From Gemmatimonadota bacterium (GTDB lineage: Bacteria; Gemmatimonadota; Gemmatimonadetes; Gemmatimonadales; Gemmatimonadaceae), in NCBI GenBank assembly GCA_040388625.1, contig JAZKBK010000001.1, positions 62,001 to 126,000 of the forward strand: a stretch of 64,000 bases of DNA. Direction: 5' to 3'. A program made the translations under genes and the position numbers. A model generated the notes under the pieces. That model was given only the letters and a program-made list of their open reading frames with translations. It had not been told where the DNA came from and made no database searches. Position 1 is the stretch's first letter, and every line of letters begins with the position of its first letter. Shown one piece after another: positions 8,350-17,372 of this stretch.

Positions 8350-8399
8350 GTACTTTATCGGAAAAAGTACTTGACACCGTGACAGCCACCCCGCAAACT
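8350..8399 (+). promoter_or_regulatory. Palindromic operator abutting a TTGACA promoter
   Basis: GTACTTT and AAAGTAC form a 7-bp inverted repeat with a 7-nt spacer (8350-8370). It is followed at once by a perfect -35 hexamer TTGACA (8371-8376) and, 17 nt later, a weak -10 (CAAACT, 8394-8399), 9 nt before the membrane-protein ATG. A dimeric winged-helix regulator encoded in the same operon is the natural candidate to bind here and repress its own transcription; that part is inference. Confidence 0.65.
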
Positions 8400-8407
8400 T
8401 CGACCCC

Positions 8408-9025
8408 ATGACCAAGGTGCTGCCGATACGCGAGGATCCGGCCCCGGAGCCGCCAGCGTTGCACGCGCGCGCGATGGACAATCTCGCATTCATCAGGTCC
8501 ACGATGGAGAACGCTGGTGCGTTCACCGCCGTTTCAGGATGGGGGATGGTCATCGTCGGATTCATGGCTGTCGCGGCTTCCTTCATAGCGTCTGCCCAAC
8601 CATCGACGGCTCGCTGGCTGGATGTATGGCTCGCACTCGCGGCAGCCGGTATCGTGGTCCAGCTCTGGGCGATGCTGGCCAAGGCACGCGCCTCCGGCGT
8701 TCCACTTCTATCGGGTCCTGGTCGCAAGTTCGTGCTCGCCGTTTCTCCGCCGCTCCTCGCTGGTGCGGTTCTCACGATAGTCCTTCACCGCGCCGGGATG
8801 ACCGCGATCCTGCCCGGCCTCTGGCTTCTTCTATATGGCGCTGCCGTTGCTGCGGGTGGCGCATTCTCCGTCGAGATCGTTCCGGTCATGGGGCTCTGCT
8901 TCCTTGCCGCGGGCGCGCTCGCTCTATTCACACCGCTCGCGTGGAACGACTGGATTCTCGCCATCGCGTTCGGAGGGTTTCACATTGCTTTCGGAATTCC
9001 AATCGCGCGGAGGTACGGTGGCTAA
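8408..9025 (+). CDS. Integral membrane protein of a winged-helix regulator operon
   Basis: 205 aa with about six predicted transmembrane segments (for example WGMVIVGFMAVAASFIAS, VWLALAAAGIVVQLWAML, AVSPPLLAGAVLTIVL) and a cytoplasmic N-terminus containing HARAMDNLAFIRSTMENA. I recognise no catalytic motif. The downstream regulator gene overlaps it by 8 bp, and an operator-like palindrome sits directly upstream. In other soil bacteria membrane proteins of this type are found with small winged-helix regulators, and a sensing or effector role is possible. Confidence 0.7.
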   Translation: MTKVLPIREDPAPEPPALHARAMDNLAFIRSTMENAGAFTAVSGWGMVIVGFMAVAASFIASAQPSTARWLDVWLALAAAGIVVQLWAMLAKARASGVPLLSGPGRKFVLAVSPPLLAGAVLTIVLHRAGMTAILPGLWLLLYGAAVAAGGAFSVEIVPVMGLCFLAAGALALFTPLAWNDWILAIAFGGFHIAFGIPIARRYGG

Positions 9026-9431
9026 GGCAGGCCGCGCCAGACCCAAGGCGCACTCCCAGGCAGTGGCTCCGGCTTCCGCCGACCACGTCGCACCGACGCC
9101 GCTCGCGCCCATCAATGGACGCGCCGTAGACGCCGTGCCTGCCGCGCTCGATCGTCTTATTCATGAACGGTTGCGCCTCGGGATCGTCAGCGCCCTGGCC
9201 GTCAATGACGTCCTCAGCTTCAACGAGCTCAAGACGCTGATGCAGACCACCGACGGCAACCTGAGCGTACACGCCAGGAAGCTCGAGGATGCTCGTTACA
9301 TCACCTGCACCAAGACATTCGAAGGACGCGTGCCGCATACGCAATACTCTCTTACCGCCACCGGAAGATCGGCGCTTGCTCGATACCTGGATCACATGGA
9401 AGCGCTGATTCGCGCAACGAGGGAACGCTAG
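9018..9431 (+). CDS. Winged-helix transcriptional regulator
   Basis: 137 aa. GTG start at 9018 with GGAGG 4-5 nt upstream, overlapping the membrane-protein stop. After a disordered basic N-terminus (AKAGRARPKAHSQ), residues about 45-130 form a MarR/ArsR-like winged helix: LGIVSALAVNDVLSFNELK, recognition helix TDGNLSVHARKLED, and wing ITCTKTFEGRVPHTQYSLT, ending TGRSALARYLDHME. This matches the stand-alone winged-helix family PF13601. Likely autoregulates through the palindrome at 8350-8370. uppS follows after 3 bp. Confidence 0.85.
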   Translation: MAKAGRARPKAHSQAVAPASADHVAPTPLAPINGRAVDAVPAALDRLIHERLRLGIVSALAVNDVLSFNELKTLMQTTDGNLSVHARKLEDARYITCTKTFEGRVPHTQYSLTATGRSALARYLDHMEALIRATRER

Positions 9432-9434
9432 CCA

Positions 9435-10205
9435 GTGCACTCACCCTCGAAGCCGGCATCAACCGGAACGACGTTACTCACTGGGTCGGACGGTCATCCC
9501 AGTGACAAGCTGCACGTGGCAATCATCATGGACGGAAACGGACGTTGGGCAACAGCCCGCGGCCGGCCGCGGACGTCTGGCCACGTAGTCGGAGCGCGGG
9601 TCGTGCGCACCATCGTCGAAAGCGCCGAGAATGCAGGCATCGGCGCGCTCACACTGTACGCATTTTCGGCTGATAACTGGAAGCGTCCCACGCGTGAGGT
9701 CAGCATGCTGATGCGGCTGTTCAGGCGCTATCTGCTTTCCGAGATGGATCGCTGCGTCCAGAACGGCGTTCGCATGCGGATCATCGGAAGACGCGACCGC
9801 ATACCGGTCGAGCTGCGCCGGACGGCCGAAACGGCGGAAGAAACGACTCGGGGCGGGACCCGGCTCGACCTCCGCATCGCTCTGGATTACTCCGCGCGCG
9901 ATGCAATGGTGATGGCCGCCGAGCGTGCTGGCGGGCGCGCACTCACGCGCGACAGCTTCGTGCGGTTGATGAACGAGGTTACGCACGCCGGTCCTGTCCG
10001 CGACGTCGACCTTCTGATCCGGACCGGTGGGGAGCAGCGACTCAGCGACTTTCTGCTCTGGGAATGCGCCTACGCCGAGCTCTATTTCACCGATCTCATG
10101 TGGCCGGAATTTTCGCCGGCGGACCTGCTCGCGGCTGTGCGCGAGTTCCACGCGCGCGACCGTAGGTACGGTGGCGTCCAGGAGTCTGTAGCGGCGGCAG
10201 GTTGA
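9435..10205 (+). CDS. uppS: Isoprenyl transferase (undecaprenyl diphosphate synthase type)
   Basis: Cis-prenyltransferase that elongates farnesyl diphosphate with isopentenyl diphosphate to make the C55 carrier for cell-wall synthesis. Motifs: AIIMDGNGRWA (catalytic Asp and diphosphate site), GHVVGARVVRTIVE, LTLYAFSADNWKRP, DLLIRTGGEQRLSDFLLWE, and ELYFTDLMWPEF. GTG start 3 nt after the regulator stop, so it is co-transcribed with the regulator; this is unusual because uppS normally neighbours cdsA. 256 aa is normal. Confidence 0.93.
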   Translation: MHSPSKPASTGTTLLTGSDGHPSDKLHVAIIMDGNGRWATARGRPRTSGHVVGARVVRTIVESAENAGIGALTLYAFSADNWKRPTREVSMLMRLFRRYLLSEMDRCVQNGVRMRIIGRRDRIPVELRRTAETAEETTRGGTRLDLRIALDYSARDAMVMAAERAGGRALTRDSFVRLMNEVTHAGPVRDVDLLIRTGGEQRLSDFLLWECAYAELYFTDLMWPEFSPADLLAAVREFHARDRRYGGVQESVAAAG

Positions 10206-10272
10206 TTCCCTAACAGAATCCTCATGGACGGGGCGGTGGCACGATCGCGTGTGAAGCGCTAAGATCACGTTC

Positions 10273-12558
10273 ATGCTCCGACTTTCCCTCCGCCCGAACG
10301 TCGTGGCAGCCTACCTGTCCGCCCTCATGGTCTGCGTGATGGGTTGGCTGGCCTATCAGCGAGCGGACGGAGCCCAATCGGTGACCGCGCAGGCACGCAG
10401 CGCGCTGGCCGTAATGGACGCGGTGCGCGCGCTCGATGGTCGCATGCGCGACGCCAATCTGGCGGAACGCGATCTCGTAGTCACCGACGATCCACGTTAC
10501 GCCGGCACTTACACTGCTGCATCGGACGGAACGGTGCGCGCGCTGTCCGCGTTGCGCGATGTTTCCGCGCCGTATCCGGCCGTGGCGGCGCGGCTCGATT
10601 CGCTCGGATATTTCGTCCGTCTCCGCCTGGCCGAGCTCGATGAAACCGTCCGACTTCGGCGCGATGCAGGTGCCAAGGCTGCGGCAGATGTCGTGCGCTC
10701 GCAGCGCAGCAACGAATCCGATCGCAAGATCGACGAGCTGCTGCGCTCCATCGCGACGACGGTGGATCGCAGCGCATCCGGGACTGCAGCGGGCCTGAGC
10801 GCGGAAGGGCAGCTCATACTTCTTCTTATCGCCGCCACCGCAGTGCTGGCGGTGCTGCTCGCCTTTTTCGTGAACATCATGCACGCGCGCAATGTTCGTG
10901 CACAGCGCCGCATGACCGAGGAACTCGAGAATCAATCGCTGCAGCTCCAGCTTCAGGCCAACGAGCTGACCGCTACGAATCGTGAGCTCGAGGCCGCGAC
11001 GACCGAGATGCTGCGACAGACTGTCGAAGCCGAGCGGAGCGAGATGCGGCTCGCTGGAATTCTCGGCTCTGCAACGGACGCCGTCGTTTCGTTCGACGAT
11101 GATGAGAGGGTCGTGTACTTCAACGCCGCCGCACGACGTCTGTTCGGCCTGGACGAGAATCTGATTCCCGGCGCGCGCATCCGTACGGCAATTGCGGAGC
11201 GCAGCTCGCTCGCGTTCGAAGAGCACATGCTCGCGGCGCGCCGCTCAGCGCACCTCGGCGAGGCAAGCCCCGAGGTGTGGGACACGCTGGTCGTTCGCCC
11301 GAACGAGGATGAGATTCCAGTCGAAGTGTCGATGGCCTATGCGCGCACTGGAAAACAGGGATTGTTCACGGCGGTGTTGCGCGACGTCTCGCGCCAGCGG
11401 CAATTCGAGGAAGAGTTCCGGCAGGCGCAGAAGATGGAAGCTGTTGGGCGGCTTGCCGGCGGAATCGCGCACGACTTCAACAATCTGCTGACGGTGATTG
11501 GCGCGTCGAGCGACTTCCTGTTGCACGATCTGCGCGATCAGTCCAGTTCACTGTCGGCCGACGTACGTGAGATCAAGGCCGCTACCAACCGCGCCGCGTC
11601 GCTCACGCGACAGCTGCTGGCCTTCAGTCGGCGACAGCTGGTGCAGCCGCAGATGCTCGATCTCAATGCGGTCGTGCGCGAGATGGAGACGATGCTGCGC
11701 CGATTGATCGGCGAGAACATGACGCTCTCGACCGAGTACAGCGAGGACATTGGATTGGTGAAGCTCGATCGCGGACAACTCGAGCAGATAATCGTGAACC
11801 TCGTGGTGAACGCGCGTGATGCGATGCCAGGGGGCGGGACGGTTCGCGTCTGCACCGGGACTGCTGTCGCCGATACGAATGGAATTCCGGGCGAGTGCGT
11901 CACGTTGTCCGTCGCCGATTCGGGAGTCGGGATGGATGAGCAGACGCGCGCTCGAATCTTCGAGCCGTTCTTCACCACCAAGGAGCAGGGCAAGGGAACC
12001 GGGCTCGGTCTCTCGACCGTGTACGGAATCGTCAAGGCATCGGGAGGCGACATCGAGGTGCAGAGCGTCCTCGAGGAAGGAACGGAGTTTCAGCTTCGCT
12101 TTCCATGTGTCGGTGACGAAATTGCCACGGCGTCGGTCGAAACCCTCGCTCCGGACGCGGGCCGCGGTTCGGAAACCGTCCTGGTGGTCGAGGATGAGGA
12201 GCCACTCCGGCGCCTCACGCGTCGTATTCTCGAGTCGCGGGGCTACACGGTGTTCGATGCCGCTGACGGCGAGGAGGCGATTCGCACGCTCGCGTCGGTG
12301 TCATCACACGTGGATCTCCTGCTGACGGACGTTGTGATGCCGGGAATGAGCGGGCGCGAACTGGTGGAGTGCCTGCTGCCGGTGTATCCGTGGCTTCGGG
12401 TGCTCTTCATGTCTGGCTACACGGAGGACATGATGCTGCAGCACAGGGTGGCGGAGCTCGGGATCACGGTCGTGGAGAAGCCGTTTACGCGCGACGATCT
12501 TGCGCGGGCCGTCAGAAATACCCTGGATCGGGCAGCGGAGACGATCGAGATAGCCTGA
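10273..12558 (+). CDS. Hybrid sensor histidine kinase (periplasmic sensor-PAS-HisKA-HATPase-REC)
   Basis: 761 aa. Transmembrane helices at about 9-28 and 180-202 enclose a helical periplasmic CHASE3-like sensor (30-178). A coiled coil (210-255), a PAS domain (257-370) and the kinase core follow: H400 in GGIAHDFNNLLTVI, N box NLVVNARDAM, G1 DSGVGM, F box FEPFFTTK and G2 GTGLGLSTV. The C-terminal receiver (635-755) has phospho-acceptor D686 in LLTDVVMPGMSG and K737 in VEKPF. No output regulator lies next to it, so phosphate probably moves to an unlinked partner. Confidence 0.93.
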   Translation: MLRLSLRPNVVAAYLSALMVCVMGWLAYQRADGAQSVTAQARSALAVMDAVRALDGRMRDANLAERDLVVTDDPRYAGTYTAASDGTVRALSALRDVSAPYPAVAARLDSLGYFVRLRLAELDETVRLRRDAGAKAAADVVRSQRSNESDRKIDELLRSIATTVDRSASGTAAGLSAEGQLILLLIAATAVLAVLLAFFVNIMHARNVRAQRRMTEELENQSLQLQLQANELTATNRELEAATTEMLRQTVEAERSEMRLAGILGSATDAVVSFDDDERVVYFNAAARRLFGLDENLIPGARIRTAIAERSSLAFEEHMLAARRSAHLGEASPEVWDTLVVRPNEDEIPVEVSMAYARTGKQGLFTAVLRDVSRQRQFEEEFRQAQKMEAVGRLAGGIAHDFNNLLTVIGASSDFLLHDLRDQSSSLSADVREIKAATNRAASLTRQLLAFSRRQLVQPQMLDLNAVVREMETMLRRLIGENMTLSTEYSEDIGLVKLDRGQLEQIIVNLVVNARDAMPGGGTVRVCTGTAVADTNGIPGECVTLSVADSGVGMDEQTRARIFEPFFTTKEQGKGTGLGLSTVYGIVKASGGDIEVQSVLEEGTEFQLRFPCVGDEIATASVETLAPDAGRGSETVLVVEDEEPLRRLTRRILESRGYTVFDAADGEEAIRTLASVSSHVDLLLTDVVMPGMSGRELVECLLPVYPWLRVLFMSGYTEDMMLQHRVAELGITVVEKPFTRDDLARAVRNTLDRAAETIEIA

Positions 12559-12718
12559 GCGGCGACTGCTCGCCCTCCTCGGGGAGGCAGCCCCGTAGTT
12601 TTGCACCCCGCCACAGCGAATGACGCCGGCAGGTCGTACTTTCCCCAGGATGGAACGACGCGCTGGCCGGCTGGCTGGTTCGCGCCGTCTCAAGACTATT
12701 CTCCCACCCGGCGGACTA

Positions 12719-15700
12719 ATGCCTGTATCGCGATGGCTTCGGTTCCTCACTCTTGGTGCTGCCAGTGTTGCGGCACCGCTCTCTGCCCAGGCTCCAGTCG
12801 CACGGGCGTCATCGGCTTCCGCGCTCGACTCGGCGACGCTTGCGGGATTCAAGTGGCGAAACATCGGGCCGGCAAATGTCGACGGCCGCATTGCGAGTAT
12901 CGCCGGCATCGGGTCTCCTTCGCGCACGTTCTACGTTGCGACCGCGGCGAGCGGCATCTGGAAGACCACCAACGCCGGGACCACATTCGAGCCGGTGTTC
13001 GAGCACGAGCCTGTGAGCTCCATGGGTGAGATCGCGATAGCTCCATCGGACACGAACGTCATCTACGCCGGCACGGGCGATGAAGACTCGCGGAATTCGA
13101 TATCTCCTGGCGGCGGAATGTACAAGAGTACGGACGGCGGCCATAAGTGGGCGTTCATCGGACTCAAGGAAACACAGCAGATCGGACGCATCGTCGTGAG
13201 TCCGAAGGATGCCAATACCGTGTACGTCGCGGCGCTTGGCCACGCGTGGGGACCGAACAAGGAACGCGGCCTCTACAAGACCGTTGACGGCGGCACCACC
13301 TGGAAACTGATCAAGTTCATCAGCGACAAGGCTGGCTTTGTCGACGTGGCGATGGATCCGTCCGATCCGAACACGTTGTATGCGGCGAGTTGGGAGCGCG
13401 TGCGTGGTCCGTATTTTCTCACGAGCGGTGGCCCCGGCAGCGGACTCTGGAAGACAACCGATGCCGGCGCTACCTGGACCGAGATCAAGGGCGGTGGCTT
13501 TCCGGCAACGATGAAGGGACGCATCGGTCTCGCGATTGCGCCAAGCAATCCGAAGATCGTGTACGCGCTTGTGGAAGCCGATTCGTTGCCGAATCCAAAG
13601 AAGAGCACCAGCACCAAGGGGCGTCAGAAGTTGGAGAGCGGACTGTATCGCTCGGAGGACGCCGGCTCCACGTGGACGAAGATGAACGATCGCGATGTGC
13701 GGCCCTTTTACTATTCGCAGGTGCGCGTCGATCCCAAGGACCCGAATCGCGTCTACTGGTCGTCGACGCCTGTCAATTTCTCCGACGACGGCGGCAAGAC
13801 TGTGCGCGATGCGACGATCGGAATTCACGTCGATCACCATGCGATGTGGATCGACCCGAATGACCCGGCGCATTTCATCGTTGGTGACGACGGTGGGATC
13901 TCCCAGACGTGGGATCGGGGCGGCAACTACGACTTCATCAGCACGCTGCCCATCGGTCAGTTCTACGCTGTCAGCTACGACATGGCAATCCCGTACCGGG
14001 TGTGTGGTGGATTGCAGGACAATGGCTCGTGGTGTGGGCCGAGCCGGCGCGCCCGCGGCAACATCACCAACGCCATGTGGTTTGTAGTCGGTGGTGGTGA
14101 CGGCTTCTACACTGCGCAGGATCAGACAGACCCGAACACCATATATGCGGAGTCGCAGGGTGGTGCGGTCGGTCGCCTGAACTATGCAACCGGCGAGCGT
14201 TCGCAGATTCGCAAGCCGTCGTACCGCGAGCGCTATCAACAGTTAGAAGATTCGCTGGTCATCGCGCGCGGCGATACCACGCAGCCCGAAACGCCCGCCA
14301 TGAAGAAGACCCTCGCAGAGATAAGGGCTCGCCAGAAAGCGGACTCGATTATCTCCGACATGCGCTTCAACTGGGAGTCTCCGTACATTCTGTCGTCGCA
14401 CGCGCCGCAGACGATGTACATGGGCGGCAATCGGGTTATCAAGTCGCTCGATCGCGGTGACCACATGTTTCCCATCTCGCCGGATCTCTCGACTCAGGAC
14501 ACCGCCAAGATCAACGTCAGCATGCATACCACCGGCGGCATCACAGTTGATGCAACTGGCGCAGAGACGTATGGTACGGTGACCACGCTCGCGGAGTCGC
14601 CTATCCGTGCCGGATTGCTGTACGCCGGCACTGACGACGGCAACGTATGGCTCACTCGCGACGACGGTGCGAAGTGGGAAAATATCAGCACGCGCTTCAC
14701 CGGGGTCCCGAAGGGAACCGAGGTCAGCCGAATCGAGCCGTCTGCGTTCGACTCCGCAACATTCTACGTTACGTTCGACAATCATGAGCGGAACGACTTC
14801 ACTCCGTACGTGTTCGTGACGACTGATTTCGGCAAGACATTCCACTCCATCGCGAACGACATTCCGACCGACGCACCGAACTGGGTGCGCGTGATTCGGG
14901 AGGATCCTGTCAACCGCGACCTGCTGTTCCTGGGTACCGACGTCGCAGCGTACGTGTCGATGGATCGCGGCGCGCACTGGCAGCGTTTCATGACCGGCCT
15001 TCCGACGGTGCCGATTTACGATCTCAAGATTCAGCCGCGCGATCACGAGCTGATCGCCGGAACGTTCGGACGCAGCGTCTGGATCGTCGATATCGCGCCG
15101 CTCGAACAGATGAAGGATGCAGCTGCACGCGGAACGGGTACGCACTTCTTCACGCCGTCCACTGCATTCGAGTACGGTGAGTCGCCTGTCGAAGGTCAGG
15201 AGACTGGACAGAAGACCTTCCAGGGCACGAGCGCTCCTTACGGTGCGCAGTTCACGTATCGTCTCGCGCCGGGTGTGCGCGATTCGGTGAAGTTCACGGT
15301 TACCAATGCAGGCGGCGACACCGTTGCAGTCGTGAACGGACCGCGTGCCTCGGGTGCGTCGATAAGCCGTGCCTATTGGGATTTCCGTATGAAGACGAAG
15401 CCGGAGCCGCTCTCGCCATCGCAGCATCGCGATAGCGTGGCGTACATGCAGCGGGTCGACTTCGTTATCGACTCGATGACGAAGGCCGGCGGCAACGCTG
15501 CGGAGCTGACCCGCATCAAGGCACAGCTCTTGAGCGGTGGTGGTGGTTTTGGAGGCTTCGGGCGTGGTACTGCACCGAGCGAGCGGTTCGTCGCCCGTCC
15601 GGCGGAGTCGCCGGCTCCGCGGGCGCCAGGTGCCGCTGGTCGTCCTGGAGCGGCCGGTGCGCGTGCCGGTGGTCGTGGCGGCCCCGGTGGGCCGGGCGGG

Positions 15701-15952
15701 GAAGCGCCGATCGACCAGACGCTTCTCAGAGAGGTTTTCCAGCTCGTCAGGATCCCCGGGAGCAGCTATCCGTCCGGCCGCGGGTTCGGCGGTCGCTCGG
15801 CGCCGTTGGCTGGCACAGGCGACTACCTTGTGACGATGACGGTGGGAAGCGAGGTGCAGCGTCAGACGGTCCACGTCGAGCGCAGCCCGGGGCTGGACGA
15901 CGACAGCTCGTCCGGTTTTGCGGGTGAGGAAGACGACGACGGCAACCCGTAA
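12719..15952 (+). CDS. Secreted Asp-box (sortilin/VPS10-type) beta-propeller protein, 1
   Basis: 1077 aa from the ATG at 12719, which gives a signal peptide (RFLTLGAASVAAPLSAQA). Repeated Asp-box units such as GIWKTTNAGTTF, GMYKSTDGGHKW, GLYKTVDGGTTW and GLYRSEDAGSTW indicate one or two multi-bladed propellers like sortilin/BNR exo-sialidase relatives. No sialidase catalytic set is evident. Residues about 940-1000 are Gly/Ala/Pro/Arg-rich low complexity. It probably binds or cleaves extracellular polymer or peptide. A paralogue lies at 26966-30157. Confidence 0.85.
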   Translation: MPVSRWLRFLTLGAASVAAPLSAQAPVARASSASALDSATLAGFKWRNIGPANVDGRIASIAGIGSPSRTFYVATAASGIWKTTNAGTTFEPVFEHEPVSSMGEIAIAPSDTNVIYAGTGDEDSRNSISPGGGMYKSTDGGHKWAFIGLKETQQIGRIVVSPKDANTVYVAALGHAWGPNKERGLYKTVDGGTTWKLIKFISDKAGFVDVAMDPSDPNTLYAASWERVRGPYFLTSGGPGSGLWKTTDAGATWTEIKGGGFPATMKGRIGLAIAPSNPKIVYALVEADSLPNPKKSTSTKGRQKLESGLYRSEDAGSTWTKMNDRDVRPFYYSQVRVDPKDPNRVYWSSTPVNFSDDGGKTVRDATIGIHVDHHAMWIDPNDPAHFIVGDDGGISQTWDRGGNYDFISTLPIGQFYAVSYDMAIPYRVCGGLQDNGSWCGPSRRARGNITNAMWFVVGGGDGFYTAQDQTDPNTIYAESQGGAVGRLNYATGERSQIRKPSYRERYQQLEDSLVIARGDTTQPETPAMKKTLAEIRARQKADSIISDMRFNWESPYILSSHAPQTMYMGGNRVIKSLDRGDHMFPISPDLSTQDTAKINVSMHTTGGITVDATGAETYGTVTTLAESPIRAGLLYAGTDDGNVWLTRDDGAKWENISTRFTGVPKGTEVSRIEPSAFDSATFYVTFDNHERNDFTPYVFVTTDFGKTFHSIANDIPTDAPNWVRVIREDPVNRDLLFLGTDVAAYVSMDRGAHWQRFMTGLPTVPIYDLKIQPRDHELIAGTFGRSVWIVDIAPLEQMKDAAARGTGTHFFTPSTAFEYGESPVEGQETGQKTFQGTSAPYGAQFTYRLAPGVRDSVKFTVTNAGGDTVAVVNGPRASGASISRAYWDFRMKTKPEPLSPSQHRDSVAYMQRVDFVIDSMTKAGGNAAELTRIKAQLLSGGGGFGGFGRGTAPSERFVARPAESPAPRAPGAAGRPGAAGARAGGRGGPGGPGGEAPIDQTLLREVFQLVRIPGSSYPSGRGFGGRSAPLAGTGDYLVTMTVGSEVQRQTVHVERSPGLDDDSSSGFAGEEDDDGNP

Positions 15953-15969
15953 CAGGCGCTGAAACGGAT

Positions 15970-16009
15970 CTCCTGCCGGGCTGCGACGCTCGTCGCGGCC
16001 CGGCAGGAG
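15970..16009 (+). terminator. Strong hairpin after the first propeller gene
   Basis: CTCCTGCCGGGC pairs perfectly with GCCCGGCAGGAG around a 16-nt loop that is itself partly self-complementary. It starts 18 bp past the stop codon. There is no T-run, so it is a weak intrinsic terminator at best, or an RNA 3'-end stabiliser. Confidence 0.55.
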
Positions 16010-16115
16010 GGGTCTTGGGAAAAAAGAATGAAATTGGGGCTTGCGTATTCTCCCGTACACGGTAAATTCATTAGTGCGACGCGTGCATTCGTGTACGACA
16101 AGTTCCCATGTAACT

Positions 16116-16143
16116 AGGAGCCTGGTATTGCAGGCTCCTTTTT
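16116..16143 (+). terminator. Intrinsic terminator upstream of cspA
   Basis: AGGAGCCTG-GTATTG-CAGGCTCCT followed by a run of five T. It lies between the propeller gene and cspA, 131 nt before the cspA start codon. It could end read-through from the propeller gene, or act as an attenuator or small-RNA end in the cspA leader. The stretch 15953-16274 otherwise holds only the hairpin at 15970 and a short CGGGTTAAAACCCG inverted repeat near 16160. Confidence 0.8.
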
Positions 16144-16274
16144 GCTGTCCGGCGTTGCAGTCGGGTTAAAACCCGATCCGGGCTAGGATCCCCATCGTGA
16201 GGGCACTGATCACGAACACTACCTCATGGTCGTACGGCATACCCATTTCGACCAAAACTGCAAAAGGACAACGC

Positions 16275-16484
16275 ATGCGTACGACCGGTACTGTTAAGTG
16301 GTTCAACGACGCGAAGGGCTTCGGCTTCATCACGCCTGAGAATGGTACGAAGGATTGCTTCGTTCATCATTCCGCGATTGGTGGATCCGGCTTCAAGACT
16401 CTCGCCGAAGGCGAGCGCGTCGAGTTCGAGATCGTGCAGGGCCAGAAGGGTCCCGCGGCCGAGAACGTAACGAAGATCGGCTAG
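16275..16484 (+). CDS. cspA: Cold-shock-domain protein
   Basis: 69-aa single OB-fold RNA chaperone. RNP1 is KGFGFI and RNP2 is DCFVHHSAI, with [16 protein letters not shown] at the N-terminus and ENVTKIG at the end. ATG at 16275 with AAGGA 8 nt upstream; a longer in-frame reading from 16197 is rejected because the cold-shock domain begins at this Met. Family members melt RNA secondary structure. Monocistronic, with a terminator on each side. Confidence 0.95.
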   Translation: MRTTGTVKWFNDAKGFGFITPENGTKDCFVHHSAIGGSGFKTLAEGERVEFEIVQGQKGPAAENVTKIG

Positions 16485-16508
16485 TAGTCGAGCCACTTTT
16501 CGAAGAGA

Positions 16509-16542
16509 GGGCCAGATCGCGAAAGCGGTCTGGCCCTTTTTT
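16509..16542 (+). terminator. Intrinsic terminator of cspA
   Basis: GGGCCAGA and TCTGGCCC form a perfect 8-bp stem around TCGCGAAAGCGG, followed by six T. It begins 25 bp after the cspA stop codon. Confidence 0.9.
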
Positions 16543-16703
16543 GCGATCTCGTGATCGCCAGCAGCGAACTACCGGACGCCGTATCTTGGGAAACGCTCGC
16601 GCCGGCGCGAGGATTGCGCCGTCCTAACGAGATGCGTCGCTCTCTCGCACGGCGACCGGCGCGGAAGTAACCCGAACCACAAACCACGAACGGGGACGAA
16701 TCG

Positions 16704-17258
16704 ATGTCTATCCTGAAAATTGCTGCAGCGGGATTGTCAGTTGGGACGCTTGCCGCGTGCGCGTCCGCGGGTGCACCGCTCAGCGCAGCTCCGCCCGCCG
16801 CAAGTGCACATGCGGTCGTCATGAGTTCCGCGGGCGAGCGCATCGGAACCGCGACACTCACGCAGGATGCCGGCGGCACGGTGCACGTCCACATGAAAGT
16901 CGCAGGATTGCCCTCCGGACTGCATGGAGTACACATACATGCAGTTGGTTCGTGCGTCGCGCCGGCGTTCACCTCTGCCGGCGGTCATTTCAATCCGGAA
17001 TCAAAACATCACGGGTTGAACAACCCTTCAGGACCGCATGCGGGCGATCTTCCGAACATGACCGTGGATGCGTCGGGCAACGCGGAGTACGATGCGAGGA
17101 CGAGCCGCGTGTCGCTGACGCCGGGTGCGCACAGCCTGTTCGATGCCGACGGAAGCGCGCTGGTGATCCACGCAGCGGCGGATGACAACATGAGCGATCC
17201 GGCTGGAAATGCAGGTGCGCGCATAGCGTGCGGGGAGATCATGTCGGGGACCGCCTGA
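16704..17258 (+). CDS. sodC: Cu/Zn superoxide dismutase, predicted lipoprotein
   Basis: 184 aa. The signal ends in a lipobox-like LAAC at Cys19, so it is probably membrane-anchored in the periplasm. Copper/zinc ligands are recognisable: HGVHIHAVGSC, SAGGHFNP, HAGDLPN with the zinc Asp/His set, and ALVIHAAADD. The C-terminal GARIACGEI carries the second Cys of the conserved disulfide (with VGSC). It dismutates superoxide to oxygen and peroxide. A GGGGA ribosome binding site precedes the ATG. Likely its own transcript. Confidence 0.93.
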   Translation: MSILKIAAAGLSVGTLAACASAGAPLSAAPPAASAHAVVMSSAGERIGTATLTQDAGGTVHVHMKVAGLPSGLHGVHIHAVGSCVAPAFTSAGGHFNPESKHHGLNNPSGPHAGDLPNMTVDASGNAEYDARTSRVSLTPGAHSLFDADGSALVIHAAADDNMSDPAGNAGARIACGEIMSGTA

Positions 17259-17309
17259 CGATCTGCAACGGATTCGGGCGTGGCGGCCGGCCGGTCAAGG
17301 CGTAAGATT

Positions 17310-17322
17310 GTATACGATATCC
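17310..17322. promoter_or_regulatory. GKATAYKRTATCC motif upstream of the M1 peptidase
   Basis: GTATACGATATCC, in an AT-rich patch 51 bp before the peptidase ATG. Extended as ATTGTATACGATATCC it matches 14 of 16 bases of the site at 30301-30316. The TATACG part could also be a -10 hexamer. Confidence 0.45.
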
Positions 17323-17372
17323 CGTTCCGGCCGGCCCCATTTGCCCGACCTGTTACCCCCGCAACTCGAGAC

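Noticed and set aside
12719-15952. Sialidase activity for the Asp-box protein
   Set aside because: Asp boxes mark the fold only; the arginine triad and other sialidase active-site motifs were not recognised.
14243-16060. 605-codon antisense frame opposite the first propeller gene
   Set aside because: Arg-rich composition, no motif, no ribosome binding site; the plus strand encodes a clear Asp-box protein.
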